Of a stretch of DNA of 64,000 bases, positions 28,769-37,805 are shown one piece after another. The notes beneath the pieces are model-generated. The model did no database searches, had not been told where the DNA came from, and was given only the letters and a program-made list of their open reading frames with translations. The position numbers and the translations under genes are program-made. The stretch spans positions 178,815 through 242,814 of the forward strand of contig NZ_SWDE01000007.1 in the NCBI RefSeq assembly GCF_013337185.1, given 5' to 3'. Within the stretch, counting starts at the first letter, position 1. The number at the start of each line of letters is the position of its first letter. Origin of the DNA: Serratia proteamaculans (GTDB lineage Bacteria > Pseudomonadota > Gammaproteobacteria > Enterobacterales > Enterobacteriaceae).

Positions 28769-30076
28769 TTATTTGAACTGAGGCAGATAAGGCGCATTTA
28801 CCGCCAGCACTTCATCCAACAGCGGCTGCGCCACATTGGCATTGCCGACCAACGGGTTGGTGACCAACGCCAGCAGGCCACTGCGGCGATCGCCATGCAC
28901 TGCGGCTTCGATGGTCAGGCGCTCATAGGCTTTGACCTGTTGGGTCAGCGCGTGCATCGAGTCCGGCAGCGTGCCGAAGGTCAGCGGATGGGCACCCTGA
29001 GCGTCGACGATACAGTTGGTTTCTATCACAGCGTCGTCCGGTAAACCGCGAATAGCGCCACGGTTTGCGGTATTGACGACTAATTGCGTCCCGAGATTAT
29101 TATGGATCGCACGAATTAGCTCCAGCGCCACTTCCGAATAATATGATCCACCGCGGAAACTTAACTGTTCCGGTTTGCTGTCGAGATGCGGATCGGCGTA
29201 CAGCTCAAACAGCTCTTTCTCCACCTTCATCACCTGCTCGGCGCGGGTACCGCGTTCGGCCGCAGCGGCAATTTCTTCGGCCAGCATCTCTTTGGTCTGG
29301 TAGAAATAACGGTGATAGGGACAAGGGATCGCCCCGACGGCGCGCAGGAAGTCCGGCTGCCAAGGTTCTTCCTTGATGTTGTTCATGGTCAGCGCCGCGC
29401 CGTCGCACAGCATGTCGATCACCTTGTCGGTGACGTCATGCCCGTTTTGCAGCACCTGATGCACCCATACCATGTGATTGAGCCCGGCGAACTGCAACTG
29501 CACCTCTTGAGAAGGGACTTTCAGCATATTGGCAATCATGTGATGCATGCTGATCGGCACGTTGCACAGGCCGATGATTTTCGCTTTGGTGTAGCGAGAG
29601 ACGGCTTCGGTGACGATGCCGGCTGGGTTGGTGAAGTTGATGATCCAGGCGTCAGGTGCCAGTTTTTCTACCCGGCGTGCGATATCCAGCATCACCGGAA
29701 TGGTGCGCAATGCTTTGGCGAAGCCGCCAACGCCGGTGGTTTCCTGGCCGATTAAATCGTATTTCAGCCCTAAACGCTCGTCGGCGGCGCGTGCCGGTAA
29801 CTGGCCAACGCGGAACTGGGTCAGAACGAAATTGGCGTCGCGAATGGCCTCATCCAGTTCGAAATGCACGCTGACCTTCACCTGCTCCAGCCCGTGGCGC
29901 GCCAGCATGCGTTCGGTCAGGGCGGCAATAATCTCGACCTTTTCACGGCCAGGCTCAACGTCCACCAGCGCCAGTTCGGTGACCGGCAGTTCTTCGATAC
30001 GCTGGATCAAGCCATCGACCAATTCCGGCGTGTAGCTGCTGCCGCCGCCGATGACAGCGATTTTTAACGATTTCAT
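28769..30076 (-). CDS. 6-phospho-beta-glucosidase, glycoside hydrolase family 4
   Basis: 435 residues; NAD- and metal-dependent GH4 enzyme that splits phosphorylated disaccharides delivered by a PTS, similar to LicH and ChbF. The N-terminal nucleotide-binding AVIGGGSSYTPELVDG, the conserved NFTNPAGIVTEA and the metal-ligand Cys and His of GLCNVPISMHHM are present. The start overlaps the IIA stop by 4 bp (ATGA). The length is close to family members (about 440-450). Substrate (cellobiose, chitobiose or arbutin phosphate) cannot be told from sequence. Confidence 0.9.
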   Translation of the reverse strand: MKSLKIAVIGGGSSYTPELVDGLIQRIEELPVTELALVDVEPGREKVEIIAALTERMLARHGLEQVKVSVHFELDEAIRDANFVLTQFRVGQLPARAADERLGLKYDLIGQETTGVGGFAKALRTIPVMLDIARRVEKLAPDAWIINFTNPAGIVTEAVSRYTKAKIIGLCNVPISMHHMIANMLKVPSQEVQLQFAGLNHMVWVHQVLQNGHDVTDKVIDMLCDGAALTMNNIKEEPWQPDFLRAVGAIPCPYHRYFYQTKEMLAEEIAAAAERGTRAEQVMKVEKELFELYADPHLDSKPEQLSFRGGSYYSEVALELIRAIHNNLGTQLVVNTANRGAIRGLPDDAVIETNCIVDAQGAHPLTFGTLPDSMHALTQQVKAYERLTIEAAVHGDRRSGLLALVTNPLVGNANVAQPLLDEVLAVNAPYLPQFK

Positions 30077-30429
30077 GCGCGAACCTCCATCTGGGCCTGA
30101 CGGCGGTAAAGCTCGATCATGTCATCTGCCAGATCCTGGATCACCATGGCATTCATCAGATGATCCTGGGCATGAACGGTAATCAGGTTGATGGTCAGTT
30201 TGCCGCAGCCTTCGTCCAGGCCGATCAGTTGGGTCTGGATCAGATGGGCCTTTTTTACCGACTGTTTGGATTCGGCCATGTGTTTGGCTGAAGCGGTAAA
30301 GTCGCCGGCACGCGCTTGTTGCAGCGCCATCAGCGCACTGCTGCGGGCGCCACCGGAGAACACCAGCAGCTCCATGATGGTGCTTTCAAAATCGGGGCTG
30401 ATTTCAGTTTCAGTCATCAATTCACTCAC
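30073..30429 (-). CDS. PTS lactose/cellobiose-family IIA component
   Basis: 118 residues, all-helical phosphocarrier. Active-site His86 lies in TVHAQDHLMNA, the family motif. It resembles E. coli ChbA (116 aa). The start was set at GTG 30429 because AGGAG is 7 bases upstream; the ATG at 30417 is too far from it. It would pass phosphate from HPr to a IIB, but no IIB or IIC gene is present in this locus, so it must work with a permease encoded elsewhere. It is the first gene of the IIA-GH4-lacI unit. Confidence 0.88.
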   Translation of the reverse strand: MSELMTETEISPDFESTIMELLVFSGGARSSALMALQQARAGDFTASAKHMAESKQSVKKAHLIQTQLIGLDEGCGKLTINLITVHAQDHLMNAMVIQDLADDMIELYRRQAQMEVRA

Positions 30430-30494
30430 ATTATTTCTCCTGTATTGCTCGGCAGTGGTGCCGGCGGACATTCATGATTCTTATCGTTGCGCCA

Positions 30495-30514
30495 AAATGA
30501 GAGCGCTCTCATTT
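30495..30514. promoter_or_regulatory. Perfect 20-bp LacI-type operator upstream of the IIA gene
   Basis: AAATGAGAGCGCTCTCATTT is a perfect palindrome with the central CG typical of LacI-family operators; GAGCGCTC cores are known for cellobiose/beta-glucoside repressors such as CebR. It lies 66 bp upstream of the IIA start. A -10-like TACTCT (30524-30519, minus strand) puts the predicted start inside the operator; the -35 is weak. The rest of the 343-bp gap to ppiA must hold the ppiA promoter, which was not pinned down. Confidence 0.75.
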
Positions 30515-30772
30515 GTCTAGAGTAACGGGAATGGAAAATGAAACCGGGAGTTGTGTCGCAAAAAACAACCAAGGTGTAAAAAGGGCAAAAAATGCGTGAT
30601 GCAGTTGGCAAAAAGGTCTAAGGCGATCATACTTTTGGCAGTAAAATCCGGGGCTGACTGAGATATGTCCCAGTATTACGTAAATATAGGTAAATGGCTG
30701 GCACTCGCAGGTGCAGCTCTTTAGAATCAAGGCGCTTTTCCGTTGTTTGTCTCTCAGAGAAAGGACCCGTTA

Positions 30773-31342
30773 ATGTTCAAACGTACTTTAGTGACCTTCG
30801 TTGCGCTGTGTTCCCTGACAGCAATGGCACCTGCCGCGCTCGCCGCCGGCGAAACTCATGTCATGCTGACTACCTCGGCAGGGAATATCGAATTGGCGCT
30901 CGACAGTCAGAAGGCTCCGGTTTCCACCAAGAACTTCGTCGACTACGTGAACAGCGGCTATTACAACAACACCATTTTCCACCGTGTGATCCCGGGCTTT
31001 ATGGTTCAGGGCGGTGGCTTTACTGCGGATATGCAGCAAAAATCCACCCAGGCACCGATCAAGAACGAAGCGGATAACGGCCTGCGCAACCTGCGCGGCA
31101 CCATTTCGATGGCGCGTACCGCCGACAAAGACAGTGCCACCAGCCAGTTCTTCCTCAACGTGGCGGATAACGCCTTCCTGGATCACGGCCAGCGCGATTT
31201 CGGCTATGCGGTATTCGGTAAAGTAGTTAAAGGCATGGACGTGGTAGATAAAATCTCCCAGGCACCGACCGGCAACGTCGGCCCGTACCAGAATGTTCCG
31301 AGCAAACCTATCGTCATTCTGTCAGCGAAAGTGCTGCCATAA
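30773..31342 (+). CDS. ppiA: Periplasmic peptidyl-prolyl cis-trans isomerase A (cyclophilin)
   Basis: 189 residues. A signal peptide (about 1-24, ending PAALA) is followed by a bacterial cyclophilin domain ([20 protein letters not shown], with catalytic Arg in FHRV, and [12 protein letters not shown]). It speeds proline isomerisation in the periplasm. The ATG at 30773 was chosen because it opens the signal peptide; an upstream in-frame codon is not conserved. It is followed by a GC-rich hairpin without a T-tract. Confidence 0.96.
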   Translation: MFKRTLVTFVALCSLTAMAPAALAAGETHVMLTTSAGNIELALDSQKAPVSTKNFVDYVNSGYYNNTIFHRVIPGFMVQGGGFTADMQQKSTQAPIKNEADNGLRNLRGTISMARTADKDSATSQFFLNVADNAFLDHGQRDFGYAVFGKVVKGMDVVDKISQAPTGNVGPYQNVPSKPIVILSAKVLP

Positions 31343-31351
31343 TGATTTTGC

Positions 31352-31372
31352 GCCGGCCCCAGGTGGGCCGGC
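31352..31372 (+). terminator. GC-rich hairpin after ppiA
   Basis: Perfect 8-bp stem GCCGGCCC / GGGCCGGC with a 5-base loop, 9 bp after the ppiA stop. There is no T-run, so it is a weak or factor-assisted terminator candidate. Confidence 0.5.
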
Positions 31373-31503
31373 TGCGTTGCTTTCCCCGGAAGCCTTGCCT
31401 GCATCACTGTTTTTTCCCCCTTCACATGCTTTAATCGCCAGCTTATAACCAGACCGGAAACCCGGCGTTCTGCATCTGTTTTGTTAAGGGATGAGCTGCT
31501 GCC

Positions 31504-33189
31504 ATGTTTGAATTTAGCCAGGTTCTGCTGCTGTTGCAGCAGATGTGCGTTTATCTTGTCATTGCTTATTTACTGAGCAAAACCCCGTTATTCATTCCGC
31601 TGACGCAGGTGACCATTCGCCTGCCGCACAAGCTATTGTGCTACGTCATTTTCTCGGTGTTCTGCATCATGGGCACCTATTTCGGTCTGCATGTCGAAGG
31701 TTCCATTGCCAACACCCGCGCGATCGGCGCCGTATTGGGCGGCCTGCTGGGCGGGCCTTCGGTGGGGCTGCTGGTGGGGCTGACCGGTGGCCTGCACCGT
31801 TATACTCTGGGGGGCATGACCGATATCGCCTGTGCGGTATCAACCGTGGCGGAAGGACTGGTGGGCGGACTGGTGCATAGCATCGCCATGCGTCACCGGC
31901 GTATCGACCTGCTGTTTAATCCGCTGTTTGTCGCCGGAGTTGCGCTGGTGACCGAAGTGCTGCAAATGGTGATTATCCTGGCGATCGCCCGCCCGTTCGA
32001 CGAGGCGCTGCGGCTGGTGGAACATATCGCTTTGCCGATGTTGATCGCCAATACGGTGGGGGCCGCGATGTTCATGCAAATCCTGCTGGACAGGCGAGCG
32101 ATGTTCGAGAAATACACCGGTGCGTTTTCCGCCAAGGCGCTGAAGATTGCCGAACGTACCGAAGGGATTTTGCGACAGGGGTTTGATCAGGAAAACAGCA
32201 TGAAGGTGGCACGAGTAATCTATCAGGAGCTGGGCATCGGCGCCGTAGCGATAACCGACCGCGATAAACTGCTGGCGTTTATCGGCATCGGTGACGACCA
32301 CCACCTGCCGGGCACGCCGATTTCATCAAAGCACTCGCACCGTGCGATCGACAACAACGAAGTGGTCTACGCCGACGGCAATGAGCACTCCTACAGCTGC
32401 TCGATTAACTCCAGTTGCAAACTGGGCTCGACGCTGGTGATCCCGCTGCGCGGTGAAAATCAGCGGGTGATCGGCACCATCAAACTGTATGAGCCGAAGA
32501 GCCGGTTGTTCAGTACCATCAACCGTACGCTGGGGGAAGGTATCGCCAGCCTGTTATCCGCACAGATTATGGCCGGCCAGTATGAGCGACATAAACAGCT
32601 GCTGGCGCAGTCAGAAATCAAATTACTGCATGCGCAGGTCAATCCGCACTTCCTGTTTAACGCCCTGAATACGCTGGTGGCGGTGATCCGCCGTGACGGT
32701 GACCGGGCCTGTGAGTTGGTGCAAAACCTCTCGACCTTTTTCCGCAAGAACCTCAAGCGTTCCGGTGATGAGGTCAGCCTGGCGGACGAACTCGAGCATG
32801 TGAATGCCTACCTGCAAATCGAACTGGCGCGTTTTGCCGATCGGCTGGAGGTCGTGGTTTCGTTACCGCAGGATCTGTTGGCAGTAAGGCTACCGGCATT
32901 TTCACTGCAGCCGATCGTTGAGAATGCCATCAAGCATGGTACTTCGCAGTTGTTGGGAGTGGGGCGGATTGATATCGGTGCGCGGCGCGAAGGAGAGTGT
33001 TTGTTGCTGCAGGTAACCGACAATGCGGGATTATTCCAATCGCAGCCGAACAACAGTGGGCTGGGGATGAACCTGGTGGATAAGCGTATCCGCGTACGCT
33101 ACGGCGACGACTATGGCGTACAGGTAGCCTGTGAGCCGCAAACATTCACTCGCATTACGATCAATGTCCCTTTGGCGAGGGCTGCCTGA
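31504..33189 (+). CDS. btsS: Pyruvate-sensing histidine kinase BtsS
   Basis: 561 residues, the same length as E. coli BtsS (YehU), a high-affinity pyruvate sensor. It has an N-terminal 5TM-LYT domain (about 1-200), a GAF-like region (about 220-345), and a LytS-type kinase with phospho-acceptor His382 in [16 protein letters not shown]. The ATPase boxes are [11 protein letters not shown] and [11 protein letters not shown]. It overlaps btsR by 1 bp. In E. coli this pair lies elsewhere on the chromosome; here it sits between ppiA and yjgR. Confidence 0.95.
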   Translation: MFEFSQVLLLLQQMCVYLVIAYLLSKTPLFIPLTQVTIRLPHKLLCYVIFSVFCIMGTYFGLHVEGSIANTRAIGAVLGGLLGGPSVGLLVGLTGGLHRYTLGGMTDIACAVSTVAEGLVGGLVHSIAMRHRRIDLLFNPLFVAGVALVTEVLQMVIILAIARPFDEALRLVEHIALPMLIANTVGAAMFMQILLDRRAMFEKYTGAFSAKALKIAERTEGILRQGFDQENSMKVARVIYQELGIGAVAITDRDKLLAFIGIGDDHHLPGTPISSKHSHRAIDNNEVVYADGNEHSYSCSINSSCKLGSTLVIPLRGENQRVIGTIKLYEPKSRLFSTINRTLGEGIASLLSAQIMAGQYERHKQLLAQSEIKLLHAQVNPHFLFNALNTLVAVIRRDGDRACELVQNLSTFFRKNLKRSGDEVSLADELEHVNAYLQIELARFADRLEVVVSLPQDLLAVRLPAFSLQPIVENAIKHGTSQLLGVGRIDIGARREGECLLLQVTDNAGLFQSQPNNSGLGMNLVDKRIRVRYGDDYGVQVACEPQTFTRITINVPLARAA

Positions 33190-33914
33190 TGTTAAATGTA
33201 CTGATTGTCGATGATGAACCTTCTGCGCGCGATAACCTGCGGCATTTGCTGGAGGCTGAAGAAGGCATCGCTATTGTTGGCGAATGCGCCAATGCGATAG
33301 AGGCCATCAGCGGGATCCATCGTCTGCAGCCGGACGTGGTGTTTTTGGATATTCAGATGCCGCGCATCACCGGGCTGGAGATGGTAGGCATGCTCGATCC
33401 CAACCGTATGCCGCATATCGTCTTTCTGACCGCCTATGACGAATATGCGGTGCAGGCCTTTGAAGAGCATGCGTTTGACTATCTGCTGAAGCCGGCGGAA
33501 CCGAAGCGGCTGAGTAAAACGTTGCAGCGCCTGCAGCAGCAACGGGGGCAGCAGAATATCGCCGCGCTGGATGAAAGCGCCGGCTACCTGAAATACATCC
33601 CCTGCACCGGCCACAGCCGCATCTATTTGCTGCGCTTTGACGAAGTGGTGGCGATTCGTTCACGGCTGAGTGGGGTGTTCGTGGTCCGCAATGACGGCAT
33701 GGAGTGCTTTACCGAGCTGACGCTGCGCACGCTGGAAATGCGAACGCCGCTGGTGCGTTGTCACCGCCAGTATCTGGTTAATCTGGAGCAGGTGCGCGAG
33801 ATTCGCTTTGATGACAACGGCGCGGCGGAAATGATCATGCCGGTCGGCGAGCCGGTACCGGTCAGCCGTCGCTACCTGAAAGCGCTGAAAGAAGAGCTGG
33901 GGCTGCGTGGTTAG
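33189..33914 (+). CDS. btsR: LytTR response regulator BtsR
   Basis: 241 residues. Receiver domain (1-120) with acidic pair Asp8-Asp9 and phospho-acceptor Asp54 in VFLDIQMPR, then a LytTR DNA-binding domain (about 135-238; [18 protein letters not shown]). In E. coli BtsR drives the pyruvate transporter gene btsT, which is not in this window. The ATG overlaps the btsS stop. A clear terminator follows. Confidence 0.95.
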   Translation: MLNVLIVDDEPSARDNLRHLLEAEEGIAIVGECANAIEAISGIHRLQPDVVFLDIQMPRITGLEMVGMLDPNRMPHIVFLTAYDEYAVQAFEEHAFDYLLKPAEPKRLSKTLQRLQQQRGQQNIAALDESAGYLKYIPCTGHSRIYLLRFDEVVAIRSRLSGVFVVRNDGMECFTELTLRTLEMRTPLVRCHRQYLVNLEQVREIRFDDNGAAEMIMPVGEPVPVSRRYLKALKEELGLRG

Positions 33915-33940
33915 GGCGATTCTGAAATTCTTGGCTTTGC

Positions 33941-33964
33941 GGGCGTCTTGATGACGCCCTTTTT
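33941..33964 (+). terminator. Rho-independent terminator of btsSR
   Basis: Perfect 7-bp stem GGGCGTC / GACGCCC with a 5-base loop (33941-33959), then five T residues, 27 bp after the btsR stop. Confidence 0.85.
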
Positions 33965-34054
33965 GTTTGTCCTTGACGGGGTTACGCCACGCTTATAGCT
34001 TTATTGACATCCACTGGCGCTTTTCGCGCCACGTCAGCGTCCAAGGAAAAGAAA

Positions 34055-35581
34055 ATGAGTGAAGCACGGATTATTGCCAAAGCGATGAAAGACGGGAAAC
34101 CCGAACAGGATCTGGTTATCTTGCCCGCATTGGCCAACCGCCATGGTCTGATCACCGGCGCAACCGGGACCGGTAAAACCGTGACGCTGCAAAAAATGGC
34201 CGAGCAGTTCTCGCGTATCGGCATTCCGGTATTTTTGTCCGACGTGAAGGGTGACCTGTCGGGGATTGGTGCCGAAGCCGTGCCCTCCGAGAAATTGCAG
34301 GCACGCCTGACGGCCATTGGCGTCACTGACTGGCAGCCGCAGGCCTGTACCATTATTCCATGGGACATTTACGGTGAAAAAGGCCACCCAATCCGCGCCA
34401 CCGTGTCTGATTTGGGCCCGCTGCTGCTGGGCCGTTTGCTGGATTTGAACGAAGTGCAAAGTGGCGTACTGCAGTTGGTGTTCAAAATTGCCGACGATAA
34501 CGCGCTGCTGCTGTTAGACATGAAAGATCTGCGTGCCATGGTGCAGTACGTGGGTGACAACGCCAAACAGTTCCAGACCCAATACGGCAATATTTCTTCG
34601 GCTTCGGTGGGCGCTATCCAGCGTGGGCTGTTGACGCTGGAAGAGCAGGGTGCCAACCAGTTCTTCGGCGAACCGATGCTCGACATCAACGACCTGATGA
34701 AAACCGATGCCAATGGCCACGGGGTGATTAACCTGCTGGCGGCGGACAAACTGATTAATCAGCCGAAGCTGTATTCGGTGTTCCTGCTGTGGCTGCTGGC
34801 CGAACTGTTCGAACACCTGCCAGAGGTGGGCGACCCGGAACAGCCAAAGCTGGTGTTCTTCTTTGATGAAGCACATCTGCTGTTCAACGATGCGCCGGCG
34901 GCATTGCTGACTAAAATCGAGCAGGTGGTGCGCCTGATCCGCTCCAAAGGCGTCGGCATCTACTTTGTGACCCAGAACCCGCTGGATATTCCGGACAGCG
35001 TGCTGGGTCAGTTAGGCAACCGCGTACAGCATGCGTTGCGTGCTTTTACTCCTCGCGACCAGAAGGCGGTGAAGGCGGCGGCACAAACCATGCGTGCCAA
35101 TCCGGCCTTCGACGCCGAAACGGCGATCACCGAACTGGGCGTAGGCGAGGCGCTGGTGTCGTTCCTGGATGAGAAAGGGCGGCCAAATGTGGTAGAGCGA
35201 GCGATGGTGATCGCACCGGAATCCAAAATGGGTATGCTGGGGGCCGAAGGGCTGAACAGTGCGATCAACAAGTCGCCGCTGTATGGCCGCTACGAGGACA
35301 TGATTGACCGCGAATCCGCTTATGAGAAGTTATCTTCGGCAGGTTTTGCTACCGTCGGCACGCCGCAACCCGGTCAGCCGGCGCAGCAACCGCAGGCACA
35401 GCAGCAGGCGGGCGGTGGCTTGATGGGCGGCCTGAACGATATCCTGTTTGGTTCCACCGGCCCGCGTGGTGGCAAGCGTGACGGTATCGTCCAGACCGCC
35501 GCCAAGAGCATGGCGCGGGACCTTGGCCGACAGATCCTGCGTGGGGTGCTGGGGTCGATTATGGGCGGCCGCAAAAAGTAA
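34055..35581 (+). CDS. yjgR: YjgR, HerA/DUF853-type ATPase
   Basis: 508 residues, close to E. coli YjgR (500 aa). Walker A GATGTGKT is at 35-42; the Walker B-like [15 protein letters not shown] lies near 270-284; an arginine-rich [17 protein letters not shown] follows. It resembles HerA/FtsK-type motor ATPases, but its biological role is not known. A Gly/Gln-rich low-complexity stretch (about 430-460) precedes a conserved tail ([17 protein letters not shown]). The start is the ATG with AAGGA upstream. Confidence 0.92.
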   Translation: MSEARIIAKAMKDGKPEQDLVILPALANRHGLITGATGTGKTVTLQKMAEQFSRIGIPVFLSDVKGDLSGIGAEAVPSEKLQARLTAIGVTDWQPQACTIIPWDIYGEKGHPIRATVSDLGPLLLGRLLDLNEVQSGVLQLVFKIADDNALLLLDMKDLRAMVQYVGDNAKQFQTQYGNISSASVGAIQRGLLTLEEQGANQFFGEPMLDINDLMKTDANGHGVINLLAADKLINQPKLYSVFLLWLLAELFEHLPEVGDPEQPKLVFFFDEAHLLFNDAPAALLTKIEQVVRLIRSKGVGIYFVTQNPLDIPDSVLGQLGNRVQHALRAFTPRDQKAVKAAAQTMRANPAFDAETAITELGVGEALVSFLDEKGRPNVVERAMVIAPESKMGMLGAEGLNSAINKSPLYGRYEDMIDRESAYEKLSSAGFATVGTPQPGQPAQQPQAQQQAGGGLMGGLNDILFGSTGPRGGKRDGIVQTAAKSMARDLGRQILRGVLGSIMGGRKK

Positions 35582-35679
35582 GCTGCAATTATCGCTGGCG
35601 GCAGTATTGCAGGGGCGTTGTATAATGCACCGGTGTCAATCGGGGCGAGCCCCTTACCATGCTGTCTGTTGGAACCCCT

Positions 35680-36255
35680 ATGCTGCTGCTAATCGATAAC
35701 TACGATTCTTTTACCTATAACCTTTACCAGTACTTCTGCCAATTAGGCGCCGAAGTGCTGGTGAAGCGTAATGACGAACTGCAACTGGCCGATATCGAAA
35801 GGCTGGCCCCGCAGCATTTGGTTATCTCCCCTGGCCCTTGCACCCCAAACGAAGCCGGCATCTCGCTGGCGGCTATTCGGTATTTCGCCGGCAAGCTGCC
35901 GATCCTTGGCGTTTGCCTGGGGCACCAGGCTCTGGGGCAGGCCTTTGGCGCCAAGGTAGTGCGTGCCCGTGAGGTCATGCACGGTAAAACCTCGGCGATC
36001 CGGCATTTCAACAGCGGTGTTTTTCACGAACTGAACAATCCGTTGACCGTGACCCGCTATCACTCGCTGGTGCTTGAGGCCGCTACTTTGCCGGACTGCT
36101 TTGAAGTGACGGCCTGGAGCGAGCGCGACGGCGTACGCGATGAGATTATGGGGATCCGCCACCGCCAACTGGCGCTGGAAGGGGTGCAGTTCCACCCGGA
36201 GAGTATCCTTAGCGAGCAGGGTCACCAGCTGTTGGATAATTTCCTTAAAAGTTAA
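35680..36255 (+). CDS. pabA: Aminodeoxychorismate synthase, glutamine amidotransferase component
   Basis: 191 residues; supplies ammonia to PabB for p-aminobenzoate and folate. Class I glutaminase triad: Cys79 in GVCLGHQ and His/Glu in GVQFHPESI. The start [11 protein letters not shown] was set by alignment with E. coli PabA ([11 protein letters not shown]). It is four residues longer than E. coli PabA because of an insert (RDGVRD) after AWSE near residue 150. argD follows in the same direction after 131 bp. Confidence 0.96.
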   Translation: MLLLIDNYDSFTYNLYQYFCQLGAEVLVKRNDELQLADIERLAPQHLVISPGPCTPNEAGISLAAIRYFAGKLPILGVCLGHQALGQAFGAKVVRAREVMHGKTSAIRHFNSGVFHELNNPLTVTRYHSLVLEAATLPDCFEVTAWSERDGVRDEIMGIRHRQLALEGVQFHPESILSEQGHQLLDNFLKS

Positions 36256-36323
36256 TCGGTTAGGTTTTTTTTAATCGCGAAGACGATTTGCGTTTGCCCT
36301 TTATTGGTTTTTTATGCATATTT

Positions 36324-36341
36324 TGTGATTATATTTTCACT
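36324..36341 (+). promoter_or_regulatory. Possible ArgR box upstream of argD
   Basis: TGTGATTATATTTTCACT is an AT-rich imperfect palindrome of ARG-box length 46 bp before the argD start. It departs from the consensus TGAATN4ATTCA at one or two bases per half, and a second box was not convincing. Confidence 0.35.
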
Positions 36342-36362
36342 CAATCGCAACCAAAAGACTGA

Positions 36363-37604
<1,242 letters not shown>

Positions 37605-37635
37605 TTTGTTGCATGGATAACCGGGCGCCATAGGG

Positions 37636-37788
37636 TAATGCCGGTCAGTTAAGCAAAGTTCTGAATCAGAATGTACGACGTTGTTTAAGTTGGCGTCCCC
37701 CTCTCCAGAGCTGTCTCTTGATCAGGAGATCTGATCAAGAGACAGCCCAAAGGAGAGGGAACAATATCACCTTAACTGACAAGCATTA
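37636..37788. mobile_element. IS4-type miniature inverted-repeat element (MITE), 153 bp
   Basis: Ends are TAATGCCGGTCAGTTAAG (37636-37653) and, inverted, TAATGCTTGTCAGTTAAG (37788-37771), 16 of 18 identical and very close to the IS4 terminal repeat TAATGCCGATCAGTTAAG. It is flanked by GGCGCCATAGGG (37624-37635) and GGCGCTATAGGG (37789-37800), an 11-of-12 target duplication of IS4-family size. It has no coding capacity. Nested inside are CCCTCTCC/GGAGAGGG (37699-37706, 37752-37759) and a 35-bp palindrome. Confidence 0.8.
37711..37745. repeat. 35-bp palindrome matching the Tn5/IS50 inside end
   Basis: 15-bp arms CTGTCTCTTGATCAG around GAGAT. Read on the minus strand from 37745, the first 19 bases are CTGTCTCTTGATCAGATCT, identical to the Tn5 inside end as known. 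It contains two GATC sites. As RNA it would form a very stable hairpin and may act as a terminator for argD and yhfK. Confidence 0.75.
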
Positions 37789-37805
37789 GGCGCTATAGGG
37801 CGCCT

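Noticed and set aside
37636..37788. Rho-independent terminator as the only reading of the argD-yhfK repeat
   Set aside because: Terminal repeats of IS4 type with a 12-bp flank duplication indicate a mobile element; terminator activity may be an added effect.
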